Part shown: positions 10,994-18,794 of the stretch, one piece after another
How the letters are laid out: each line of letters opens with the position of its first letter
Numbering within the stretch: position 1 is the stretch's first letter
Assembly (NCBI GenBank): GCA_024682375.1
Contig: JAIKZI010000057.1
Span: forward strand, 1 to 56,394
Source of the DNA: Lachnospiraceae bacterium
GTDB lineage: Bacteria; Bacillota; Clostridia; Lachnospirales; Lachnospiraceae
DNA length: 56,394 nucleotides
Direction: 5' to 3'
Program-made: the position numbers and the translations under genes
The notes under the pieces: generated by a model
Databases searched by the model: none
What the model was told of the DNA's origin: nothing
Seen by the model: only the letters and a program-made list of their open reading frames with translations

Positions 10994-12160
10994 ATGGCAG
11001 AACAGAAGAGAGACTATTATGAGGTTCTCGGCGTAGATAAAAATGCCGATGATGCAACCATAAAGAGAGCATATAGAAAGCTTGCTAAGAAATATCATCC
11101 GGATGCAAATCCGGGTGATAAGGAAGCTGAAGCTAAATTTAAAGAAGCTTCAGAAGCCTATGCAGTTTTATCAGATGCTGACAAACGTGCTAAATATGAT
11201 CAGTATGGTCACTCAGCATTTGATGGAGGCGCTGGAGGTGGCGGTTTTGACTTCTCTGGTATGGACTTTAGCGATATTTTTTCCGACATATTCGGCGGTG
11301 GCGGCTTCGGTGGCTTCGGCGATATCTTCGGTGGTGGAGCTAGAGGCGGCAGAAACAATGGTCCTATGAAAGGTGCCAACACACGTGCCGTTGTAAATGT
11401 GACTTTTGAAGAAGCTGCATTTGGTTGTGAAAAGGAACTTGAGATTTACTTGAAGGATGAATGTCCTACATGTAATGGCTCTGGCGCAAAACCTGGAACT
11501 AAGAAGGAAAAGTGCCCTAAGTGTGGTGGTCAGGGTCGTGTTATCCAGACTCAGCAGTCATTATTCGGCACAATCCAGAATGTGACAACATGTCCTAACT
11601 GTAATGGTACCGGTGAGATTATCAAAGAGAAGTGTACATCTTGCCATGGATCAGGATATGTTACAAACAAGAAGCGCATCAAGATATCTATTCCAGCCGG
11701 AATCGATGATGGTCAGATTATAAGAAATAGAGGAAAAGGTGAACCAGGCGTGAACGGCGGTCCACGTGGTGACCTCCTTGTTGAAGTTAGAGTTGCTTCT
11801 CATCCAATCTTTACACGTCGTGATTATAATATTTATTCAACAGCACCTATGACATACGCACAGGCTGCTTTGGGTGGTGAAATTATCATTGATACATTGG
11901 ATGGAAAGGTTGCTTACGATGTTAAGCCAGGAACTCAGACAGATACAAAGATTCGCTTGAAGGGTAAGGGTGTACCTACACTTCGTAACGACAAGGTTCG
12001 TGGTGATCACTTTGTAACTTTAGTAGTTCAGGTTCCGGTTAACCTTTCTAAAGATGCAAAAGAAAAACTAAAAGCGTTTGATGAAGCTTCAGGTGATTCG
12101 CTTAATTCATCACATGAAGATCATAAGAAAAAAGGACCTTTTGGAAGAAAGAAGAAATAA
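10994..12160 (+). CDS. dnaJ: Chaperone protein DnaJ (type I Hsp40)
   Basis: DnaJ stimulates the DnaK ATPase and hands over unfolded clients. The 388 residues show the J domain with HPD ([12 protein letters not shown]), a Gly/Phe-rich linker (residues about 75-120), four CxxCxGxG zinc repeats ([32 protein letters not shown]), and the C-terminal client domains. It begins 14 bases after dnaK. prmA and rsmE, which often follow dnaJ in Clostridia, are missing; a terminator and the accessory island come next. Confidence 0.98.
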   Translation: MAEQKRDYYEVLGVDKNADDATIKRAYRKLAKKYHPDANPGDKEAEAKFKEASEAYAVLSDADKRAKYDQYGHSAFDGGAGGGGFDFSGMDFSDIFSDIFGGGGFGGFGDIFGGGARGGRNNGPMKGANTRAVVNVTFEEAAFGCEKELEIYLKDECPTCNGSGAKPGTKKEKCPKCGGQGRVIQTQQSLFGTIQNVTTCPNCNGTGEIIKEKCTSCHGSGYVTNKKRIKISIPAGIDDGQIIRNRGKGEPGVNGGPRGDLLVEVRVASHPIFTRRDYNIYSTAPMTYAQAALGGEIIIDTLDGKVAYDVKPGTQTDTKIRLKGKGVPTLRNDKVRGDHFVTLVVQVPVNLSKDAKEKLKAFDEASGDSLNSSHEDHKKKGPFGRKKK

Positions 12161-12180
12161 TATCTAATATTGATATGTTA

Positions 12181-12212
12181 GAGGCAGACCTACGGGTCTG
12201 TCTCTTTTTTTT
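12181..12212 (+). terminator. Intrinsic terminator after the dnaK operon
   Basis: GAGGCAGACC pairs with GGTCTGTCTC around a TACG (UNCG-type) tetraloop, followed by eight T's. Almost the same hairpin occurs again at 15389-15421. Confidence 0.93.
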
Positions 12213-12283
12213 ATATATAATATAGGTAAAATAAATAGTGCGAATTGTATACAAAATTTGATGTTTAATTTAGTATTTTATAG

Positions 12284-12292
12284 TGATATAAT
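12284..12292 (+). promoter_or_regulatory. Predicted extended -10 promoter of the SPKTG wall protein gene
   Basis: TGATATAAT is a perfect extended -10 element (TGnTATAAT), 45 bases before the start codon at 12337. The -35 region (TTTAAT at 17-base spacing) is weak. The 12213-12336 gap is otherwise AT-rich and featureless apart from the AGGAGGG ribosome site. Confidence 0.5.
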
Positions 12293-12336
12293 GGTGCAGC
12301 GTTAATAAATTTTTTATTTTTAGGAGGGATTTTGTT

Positions 12337-15300
12337 ATGAAGTTGTGTTATCGCAAAAAAGGGATTTTTGCGTTAGTACTTTCATTCGTTATGATTGTGT
12401 CTTCAATCATTCCTATGACAGTACGAGCACAGGATTTCGACACTGACAAACCAGTAATTGAAGATGTAATCATTACACCTTCAGCAGATCCGCTTACAGC
12501 TGACGATAAAGTTGACGTCACTGTTAAAGCTTATGATGCAGGAAGCGGAATTAGTTCTATTTCTGTTTTTACTCCAGTAAATGGATATAATCAAAGCTCG
12601 GGTGTATATTATTCAAAGGATAATGCAGAGAGCTCAAGTTTAAAGTATGTTGAAGATAATACTTTTAAGGGTTCTATGGATTTAAATACTTTTTACTTTG
12701 GTGGAGAGTTGAATAATTTCTCTATTCAGGTACAGGATGAAAATGGAAATACAGTCTTCAAAAATGTTCCTTTTAAAGCTTCATTTAGTGCTTTAAAGAA
12801 TCTAAATACTCCAGTATCTGACATTTCAATCAAAGATGTTTATGTTAAAGACCAGAATGGGGAAAGAAAAGACACAAACGATATTTGTGAAAATGATCAG
12901 TTAGTAGTTGCATTTAATGAAGAGAATGTTGCATCTAAGTATTCCCTTCAGCTCACAAATAGTGATGCGAAAAACTACAGGAATGGTTATTTAAACTCTG
13001 ATTATAGTGTAGAAACAAATAATGTATTCTATGCATATAATGATGGATATAGAAGCTTTAAGTATGACAAGATTTTAGTTTTTGATTTAGAAAGTAATCA
13101 GTTAGCAGGTTATTTGGATATCTCTGCTTACAATGTTGAGAATAAGGGTAAGGAACAGATACCTACAGAAAAAGCTAGAGTTACAAAGATTACTTATACT
13201 CGTGATGGCAAAGTATTAGCAAATGGTGATAAGGTTAAGGCTGGAGATAAGCTTAACTTTAAAATCTATATTGACCTTGATTCAAATGAAGATAAGGCAA
13301 CTGCTGAGTTTGAAGTAGCAAAAAAAGATGTTAACAAGACTGAGTCATGTGCATGTACATATAATAAAGCAGATAAGGCTTTTGAAGGAACACTTGAAAT
13401 AACAGATAACATGTATCCAAGTGCTTGGGGCTTAAGATATGTTTATACTAATTATAACAGCTATTATCTTGATAATATGGCGCGTAGATACTTTGTTGTT
13501 CAGTCTGAGAAAACTGTTCTAGACACTGTGAATGTTCATATTAACGTAAACTATATTGCAGAGCGTACAGATGGCAATGGTTATTATATGATGTCACTTT
13601 TGAAGTCTTTTGAAAATATACCAGCGTTTACTAAACTTAAGGATTTGAAAATAGATTATTCAAATGATGTAAAGGCTGTAGATGGCTGTAAAGTATTAGG
13701 ATATGTTGTAACAAGCAATAACTATAATACTTCTGGAAAGTATGTTAATAATGATGTTCCAGTTGAAGATTATGTAATTACCCCAAATGATTATTCAATT
13801 AATGTTATTCCTGTATATGAGAATAATCTTACATTGGCTACATTTAATTATAGAGATAAAGACTTAAATATAAAAAGTGGTGCAGAACTATTTAAGAATA
13901 AAGATGTTGATGAAATCAGCAAGGCTTTGACAGAAAAATATAAAGACAAGATTGCTGATGAAATCTCAGACAAGAGTATCAAGGTAAATCGTATAAATTC
14001 AATTTGGGCTACTTCAGGTAATGTTTCTAATGAAATCGATGGTAAGAGCATTATAAATGTTGGCTATGATTATTTAGATAAAAAGGGTGAACAGGTATAT
14101 AAGAGCAAAAGCTATTTAGTTAAAGATCCAGCGAAAACTGTAGTTGATGGATTTAAAAAACCAACTTTTACCCCAGAGGTTCCAGCGGGTATCGTATTTA
14201 AGGGATGGAAATCAAGAATTTATAAAAATCCGGATGGAACACCAATTTCTATTTATTATGATCCTATATTTGATGGAGCAATTGTAAAGTATTGTGTATC
14301 TAAAGATGCTGCTGATACGGAAGTATATGATGATGGTGAATATATTGATGTAGTATCTAAGCCAGGAAAGTATTCTATAAAGAATGAATTGCCAGGAATT
14401 GGTAAGGTAGAAGTTCTTCATGGAGATTTGGAATTTGATAAAAATACAGTAACTCTTGAAAATGGTACATATAATTATTTGTATTGTCAGTATTTAGGTG
14501 CTTCAAGTGATAAGCCATCTAAATCAGAAGTTAAACCTTCTACACCAAAAGTTAACCCTGTTGCAAAGGAAGAACCTAGACAGACAGCTGATAACAAGAA
14601 CACACCAAATATCAATGAAGCAACAAACGCTACAGAAGCTGAAATAGCAAAGGCTAATCCAGCTACAACTACAGTAGTTAAAGCTACTGAAGGAAATGAT
14701 GGTGGTATTAAGCATAATGCTGTAGCTATTCAGAAGGATGTTCAGGATGTTACAAATGCAGTAGCAAAAGCGTCTAAAACAAAAGCAGCACAGGTTACTA
14801 TCGATATGAAGGACGGAGCAGATATAGTTCCTGTTGAAGTACTTAAGGCTGCAAAAGGTCATAACGTAGATGTAGTTCTCGATATGGGCGGATACTCATG
14901 GACTATCAATGGAAATGACATTAAAGCTTCTAACCTTAAAGATATCAACCTTAAGGTAGAGATGAACACAAATGTAGTTCCAAGTGGAGCTATCGCAGAT
15001 CTCGCAAAGGGTAAAGATACACAGCAGATTTCACTTCGTCATGAAGGAGACTTTGGATTTAAGGCTACACTTACTATGAAAGCACCAGAGAAGGAAGCTG
15101 GTAAATTTGGTAACCTCTTCTGGTATGATTCAAATCATAGCCTTGTATTTATCGATTCAAACAAGGTTGCAGCTGATGGATCACTCAGCCTTGAGTTCTC
15201 ACATGCATCTGATTATGTAATCGTTTATGGTGATACACAGATGGGAACAAAGAAATCTCCAAAGACTGGATTCGATGCATTTAACATATGGTATGCATAT

Positions 15301-15369
15301 GTAATGCTTCTTTCAGCCGGATCATTACTCTTGGTTTATGGAATCTATGAATTAAATAAAGAAAACTAA
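12337..15369 (+). CDS. Large secreted cell-wall protein with SPKTG sortase motif
   Basis: No specific family is recognised. The 1010 residues begin with a signal peptide (about 1-31, ending VRA-Q) and a strong AGGAGGG site precedes the ATG. Residues about 35-420 look like two or more Ig-like or bacterial adhesin beta domains. A spacer rich in Pro, Asn and Thr follows (about 725-780), then a compact C-terminal domain (about 790-965). The end is SPKTG (974-978), a hydrophobic helix and a short NKEN tail, so it should be sortase-anchored. SPKTG is the motif class used by Clostridioides difficile sortase B. No sortase is in the window. It has its own promoter and terminator. Probably a surface adhesin or structural protein; ligand unknown. 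Confidence 0.85.
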   Translation: MKLCYRKKGIFALVLSFVMIVSSIIPMTVRAQDFDTDKPVIEDVIITPSADPLTADDKVDVTVKAYDAGSGISSISVFTPVNGYNQSSGVYYSKDNAESSSLKYVEDNTFKGSMDLNTFYFGGELNNFSIQVQDENGNTVFKNVPFKASFSALKNLNTPVSDISIKDVYVKDQNGERKDTNDICENDQLVVAFNEENVASKYSLQLTNSDAKNYRNGYLNSDYSVETNNVFYAYNDGYRSFKYDKILVFDLESNQLAGYLDISAYNVENKGKEQIPTEKARVTKITYTRDGKVLANGDKVKAGDKLNFKIYIDLDSNEDKATAEFEVAKKDVNKTESCACTYNKADKAFEGTLEITDNMYPSAWGLRYVYTNYNSYYLDNMARRYFVVQSEKTVLDTVNVHINVNYIAERTDGNGYYMMSLLKSFENIPAFTKLKDLKIDYSNDVKAVDGCKVLGYVVTSNNYNTSGKYVNNDVPVEDYVITPNDYSINVIPVYENNLTLATFNYRDKDLNIKSGAELFKNKDVDEISKALTEKYKDKIADEISDKSIKVNRINSIWATSGNVSNEIDGKSIINVGYDYLDKKGEQVYKSKSYLVKDPAKTVVDGFKKPTFTPEVPAGIVFKGWKSRIYKNPDGTPISIYYDPIFDGAIVKYCVSKDAADTEVYDDGEYIDVVSKPGKYSIKNELPGIGKVEVLHGDLEFDKNTVTLENGTYNYLYCQYLGASSDKPSKSEVKPSTPKVNPVAKEEPRQTADNKNTPNINEATNATEAEIAKANPATTTVVKATEGNDGGIKHNAVAIQKDVQDVTNAVAKASKTKAAQVTIDMKDGADIVPVEVLKAAKGHNVDVVLDMGGYSWTINGNDIKASNLKDINLKVEMNTNVVPSGAIADLAKGKDTQQISLRHEGDFGFKATLTMKAPEKEAGKFGNLFWYDSNHSLVFIDSNKVAADGSLSLEFSHASDYVIVYGDTQMGTKKSPKTGFDAFNIWYAYVMLLSAGSLLLVYGIYELNKEN

Positions 15370-15388
15370 TTTGATTAGTTTATTAGAG

Positions 15389-15421
15389 AGGCAGACCTAT
15401 GGGTCTGTCTTTCTTTTTTTT
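15389..15421 (+). terminator. Intrinsic terminator after the SPKTG protein gene
   Basis: AGGCAGACC pairs with GGTCTGTCT around TATG, followed by TTC and eight T's. It is a near copy of the dnaJ terminator at 12181-12212. Confidence 0.92.
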
Positions 15422-15551
15422 AAGATACTATATGTAGAAGTGGCAGTCAAAATGTGCTATTGTAGAATAATAAACTTGAGGATTGATGATTTGACTAAAT
15501 ATAAATACAAAGTGAACTATTTGTAAAAAAATAAGTTTATTATCAGAAAAC
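15422..15551. other. AT-rich spacer with no recognisable gene
   Basis: The 415-base gap between the wall protein and the SRRP gene begins with this stretch. I see no open frame with a ribosome site. The only structure is an 11-base inverted repeat, ATAATAAACTT at 15467-15477 and its complement at 15533-15543, which could be an operator upstream of the operon promoter but has no other support. Confidence 0.4.
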
Positions 15552-15579
15552 TTGAAAAGTCCGATATATATTGTATAAT
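15552..15579 (+). promoter_or_regulatory. Predicted sigma-A promoter of the SRRP / accessory Sec / pilin operon
   Basis: TTGAAA (15552-15557) and TATAAT (15574-15579) are separated by 16 bases. Transcription should begin near 15586, a few bases before the riboswitch aptamer, so the full aptamer would be transcribed. Confidence 0.7.
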
Positions 15580-15592
15580 AAATATAAGAAAT

Positions 15593-15672
15593 AGAGATAG
15601 GGCAGCATTATCGAAAGGTAATTACGCAAAGCTATAGGGCCTGTAAAATGGTAGCCAGTTGCAATCGTCTCT
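15593..15672 (+). ncRNA. GEMM-I class cyclic-di-GMP riboswitch aptamer
   Basis: The stretch follows the GEMM-I (c-di-GMP-I) pattern in order: the AGGGCA block (15599-15604), a hairpin ATTATC-GAAA-GGTAAT with the GNRA tetraloop, the core ACGCAAAGC (15624-15632), GGGCCT, then GGTAGCCAGTTGC (15650-15662). P1 can form between AGAGAT (15593-15598) and bases 15664-15672. Against the Vibrio Vc2 structure, the positions equal to G20 (15601), A47 (15628) and C92 (15662) hold G, A and C. G at position 20 fits c-di-GMP; the cGAMP-sensing variants usually have A. It lies between the operon promoter and a terminator, 113 bases before the SRRP start codon. The class call rests on motif order, not a covariance-model score. 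Confidence 0.9.
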
Positions 15673-15676
15673 TGTT

Positions 15677-15733
15677 GCGATGCAATTGAGCGAGAATATG
15701 GAATTTGTGCATCGCTATATGGCGATGCTTTTT
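15677..15733 (+). terminator. Riboswitch expression platform: antiterminator and intrinsic terminator
   Basis: The terminator is GCATCGC (15709-15715) with GCGATGC (15722-15728) followed by five T's. An identical GCGATGC lies at 15677-15683, just after the aptamer, and can pair with 15709-15715 instead, forming an antiterminator. A third hairpin can hide that copy: TTGC-A-ATCG (15659-15667), which includes the aptamer's own 3' strand, pairs with CGATGCAA (15678-15685). Ligand binding should hold 15659-15667 in the aptamer, free the antiterminator and allow read-through. Confidence 0.8.
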
Positions 15734-15784
15734 GTGTTTCTAAGGGGTTCGATGGGAGTAAGTTGGTATAGAAAGGAGAGAATT

Positions 15785-17527
15785 ATGAGTAAGAAGAAAG
15801 AAAAAAATAAAGAACTTGAGTCGAAGAACAAGCTGCTTAAGGGCGCCGCTGCTACAGGGCTTGCACTTGGTGGTGCATATATGATGAATGCAGGCGGTAC
15901 TGTTTATGCAGCAGAGTCTGAGATGTCGGAGCAGGAATTGAGCGAGAGTGCAACACAGGAGTTGGTCTCGGAGCAGGATCTAAAAGCTTCTGAAGCGGAA
16001 TATATTCCGTTTGAATCGGAGACTGTTACTAGTGAGGTCAAAAATTCGGAAGCTTTAAACGATTTTAATAGTGAGACTTTAAAAGAAGCAAAACTCAATG
16101 AATCAAAAGCGTTAAAAGCTCCAAAGGGAAATGAAGCGCTTAAGGTAGAATCGAACTTGAGAGACGTCGGAGATGATGGATTTGAACATGAGGATCATGA
16201 TTCAGATGTTAATAATCAAGGTTGTATCAAGAATTCCCATCATGTAACAAAGGTTGCTGACGGTGAGTACAAAGTTGGCGATGAAACGTACAAAGTTGAA
16301 GATGGCAAGATTGTAGCGGTTAAAAAGTATAGACTATTTGTCTTCTCGTATTGGGATTATGAAAGCGACGATCCTTTTATCGGAAAAGAATTATACAAAT
16401 GTAAAGGTAATGCTATGGTTGTTAAAATCTCGGATGACGAGTGGCTTGAATTCCAGTCGTACGGACAGGTTACATACACACATGCAATACCTCACGGGGA
16501 TAGCTTCGATTTATTAACAGATGAAAACTATCATGTTTATAGTGAAAGTGTTTCGGTTAGTGAATCTGAAAGCGAGAGTATTAGCGAAAGTATAAGCGAG
16601 AGTATCTCGGAAAGCCAGAGTATCTCGGCATCAGTTTCTGAAAGCGAAAGTATTTCAGAGAGTCAGAGTATCTCAGCATCTATCTCAGAGAGTCAGAGTA
16701 TCTCAGAGAGTCAGAGTATAAGTGAGAGCCAGAGTATTTCAGCATCTATCTCAGAGAGCCAGAGTATAAGCGAGAGCCAGAGTATTTCAGCATCTATCTC
16801 AGAGAGCCAGAGTATAAGCGAGAGCCAGAGTATCTCGGCATCTGTTTCTGAAAGCGAAAGCATTTCAGAGAGTCAGAGTATCTCAGCATCTATCTCAGAG
16901 AGTCAGAGTATAAGTGAGAGCCAGAGTATCTCAGCATCGATTTCTGAGAGTCAGAGTATTAGTGAAAGCCTAAGTACATCAGAATCTATCAGCGAAAGCC
17001 TGAGTATCAGTGAAAGCCTGAGTATTAGTGAAAGCCTGAGTATCAGTGAAAGCCTGAGTATTAGCGAAAGCTTGAGTATTAGTGAAAGCATTAGCGCAAG
17101 TGAAAGCCTCAGCACGAGCGAATCAACTTCTGAGACTCCTTTGACATCTGAAGTTGCAGATGTAGTAACACCTATGGTTGCTCCAGAAGTTCCTGTTGCT
17201 CCAGAAGTTCCAGCTGCTCCAGCAGCTCCGGTAGAACCTGCAGCTCCAGTAGTTCCTGTTGATGATGTTGTTACACCACAGGCAAATATAAACGTTGATG
17301 ATCCTGATCAGGTAGTTCCAGATGAAGTCGTTCCGGATGATCTCGTAGAAGAAGATGATATCGATACACCACTTGATAACAAGAAGGTTGATGGAACAAA
17401 GGTATGGTGGTCATACTTACCATTAGCTGGTGTTGCAGCAGGTGTTGTTGACAAAGTTCAGCAGAAGAAGGAAGAAAAAGACAAAGAAAAAGAAGAACAG
17501 CAGAAGAAAGAAGACGAAGAGGAGTAA
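15785..17527 (+). CDS. Serine-rich repeat protein (SRRP), accessory Sec substrate adhesin
   Basis: SRRPs are heavily O-glycosylated surface adhesins exported by SecA2/SecY2. The 580 residues have a long, charged N-terminal signal ([20 protein letters not shown]) with a Gly/Ala-rich core ending near VYAAES, as expected for accessory Sec cargo. Residues about 42-250 are a non-repeat region of unknown fold, probably the binding part. About 253-450 is a Ser/Glu/Ile repeat (SESQSIS, SESLSIS). A Pro/Val/Ala-rich stretch and an acidic stretch follow. The end is [15 protein letters not shown] plus a Lys/Glu-rich tail; it lacks a standard LPXTG signal. The ATG follows AAAGGAGAG. First gene of the riboswitch-controlled operon, 44 bases before secY2. 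Confidence 0.9.
   Translation: MSKKKEKNKELESKNKLLKGAAATGLALGGAYMMNAGGTVYAAESEMSEQELSESATQELVSEQDLKASEAEYIPFESETVTSEVKNSEALNDFNSETLKEAKLNESKALKAPKGNEALKVESNLRDVGDDGFEHEDHDSDVNNQGCIKNSHHVTKVADGEYKVGDETYKVEDGKIVAVKKYRLFVFSYWDYESDDPFIGKELYKCKGNAMVVKISDDEWLEFQSYGQVTYTHAIPHGDSFDLLTDENYHVYSESVSVSESESESISESISESISESQSISASVSESESISESQSISASISESQSISESQSISESQSISASISESQSISESQSISASISESQSISESQSISASVSESESISESQSISASISESQSISESQSISASISESQSISESLSTSESISESLSISESLSISESLSISESLSISESLSISESISASESLSTSESTSETPLTSEVADVVTPMVAPEVPVAPEVPAAPAAPVEPAAPVVPVDDVVTPQANINVDDPDQVVPDEVVPDDLVEEDDIDTPLDNKKVDGTKVWWSYLPLAGVAAGVVDKVQQKKEEKDKEKEEQQKKEDEEE
16541..17134 (+). repeat. Serine-rich coding tandem repeat
   Basis: Two sub-arrays are visible. 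The first repeats a 48-base unit coding for [16 protein letters not shown] with small variations (about 16600-16960). The second repeats an 18-base unit coding for SESLSI (about 16960-17090). Near-identical neighbours suggest recent expansion, and the array is a likely site for slipped-strand or recombination length changes. It is part of the SRRP gene, not a CRISPR array. Confidence 0.9.
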
Positions 17528-17571
17528 TTCTTCGGATGAAATAGTTTAGCAGAATTTAAGGACACGAGATA

Positions 17572-18780
17572 ATGGGGTTAAAAATTAAGGGATTAAAGAC
17601 AAATGAATTATTGAAGCGTCTGATTGTATTGGCAGTGGTAATGCTGGTATTCAGACTGGGAAACACAGTTCCACTCTTCGGAGTGGAACTAACCCAGTCT
17701 AAGGTTAGTTGGAATGCTGAGAATATTATGACTAGTATGCTTAGCGGAACTAACAATCAGTTTTCCTGGATGGCATTAGGTTTAATGCCGTATATCAATG
17801 CGTCTTTGTTAGTGAATTTCGTAGTACTTTCAAAGAGTCAGGAGAAGAAAGAACGTATAACTCACAAGCAGATTGAGGGCTATACTGGATTATTTACGTT
17901 CATTTTTGCATTAATTTCGATTGGCGCGTATACGGTAGATATTAATTATTCATTTATGACATATGGTCATGTTGTTGCCAGACATTTTGTAATGTTACAG
18001 CTTTTGCTCGGAACGACTGTCTTGTTTCTCGATGTTGAGTTTAATAAGAAACACGGAATCGGAGGAACTACTCCGATTATCTTTTTTAATATTTCTAGAA
18101 GTATAGTAGATATGATCAGGAAGGGTGAATTAGACAAAAACATTCCGGTTATCATCTTCTGTATAATTCTGGTCATCCTAATCTTATTCTTTGAGTATTA
18201 TATTATTAAGATCCCTCTGCAGCGAGTATCCATTCACAATATTCATGCAGATCAGAATTATTTAGCTTTCAAGTTAAATCCCATCGGAATGTTACCGGTT
18301 ATGTTTGCTACAGCTTTGTTTATAGTTGGAAAGAATATACTGGATTTTCTTTCGGACACTCATCCTAATGCCCCTTATATTAATCAGCTTGCGCATAATT
18401 TCGTCATGACGAAAAAAGAAGGTGCAATCATATTTGTTGCCACCATAGTTATTCTGGCGATTGGATTTTCGTATGTAATTCTAAGTCCGACTGATGTTTC
18501 GAAGAATCTTATGAAGAGCGGAGATTCTATCATTGGAATCCCAAGTGGAAAGCCAACACGAAGGTATTTACGCAGGATTTTGTTTTTGCTCAGTTTGAAT
18601 AGCGGATTTGTAGAAGGAACCTGTGTAGGTATATCACTTTGGCTGGTTATTTCAAATCGCGTTCCAGAAACGGCTGCTATGATGCCTATGAATCTGATGT
18701 TGATAACATCGTTTTTGGTTTCTATCTTTCAGGAGATTAGGTCTTATCGATTGTATGATTCGTATAGTTTCTTTCTATGA
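17572..18780 (+). CDS. secY2: Accessory Sec translocase channel SecY2
   Basis: SecY2 forms the dedicated membrane channel for SRRP export. The 402 residues have about ten membrane helices and SecY landmarks: RLGNTVPLFGV after helix 1, the plug region, FSWMALGLMPYINASLLVNF, and late NPTDVSKNLMKSG-like text (LSPTDVSKNLMKSGDSIIGIPSGKPTRRYLRRI). It is shorter than housekeeping SecY and diverged, as SecY2 usually is. Housekeeping SecY would lie in a ribosomal protein cluster, so context with asp1-3 and secA2 decides the call. Its stop overlaps a possible upstream asp1 start. Confidence 0.93.
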   Translation: MGLKIKGLKTNELLKRLIVLAVVMLVFRLGNTVPLFGVELTQSKVSWNAENIMTSMLSGTNNQFSWMALGLMPYINASLLVNFVVLSKSQEKKERITHKQIEGYTGLFTFIFALISIGAYTVDINYSFMTYGHVVARHFVMLQLLLGTTVLFLDVEFNKKHGIGGTTPIIFFNISRSIVDMIRKGELDKNIPVIIFCIILVILILFFEYYIIKIPLQRVSIHNIHADQNYLAFKLNPIGMLPVMFATALFIVGKNILDFLSDTHPNAPYINQLAHNFVMTKKEGAIIFVATIVILAIGFSYVILSPTDVSKNLMKSGDSIIGIPSGKPTRRYLRRILFLLSLNSGFVEGTCVGISLWLVISNRVPETAAMMPMNLMLITSFLVSIFQEIRSYRLYDSYSFFL

Positions 18781-18794
18781 TTCGGAGACAGATT

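Noticed and set aside
15467-15543. 11-base inverted repeat ATAATAAACTT upstream of the operon promoter
   Set aside because: AT-rich, with 55 bases between arms, and easily due to chance in this spacer; noted only as part of the spacer description.
15593-15672. 3',3'-cGAMP-type GEMM-Ib riboswitch, attractive because pilin-like genes follow
   Set aside because: The position equal to G20 is G (15601), not the A usual in cGAMP-sensing members.
15659-15784. Longer SRRP start that would extend the frame upstream by 42 residues
   Set aside because: This part overlaps the riboswitch 3' end and terminator, has no ribosome site, and the ATG at 15785 has a strong AAAGGAGAG and a fitting signal peptide.
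16541-17134. CRISPR-like or non-coding tandem repeat
   Set aside because: Units are multiples of three within one long open frame, code for Ser-rich repeats and have no unique spacers.
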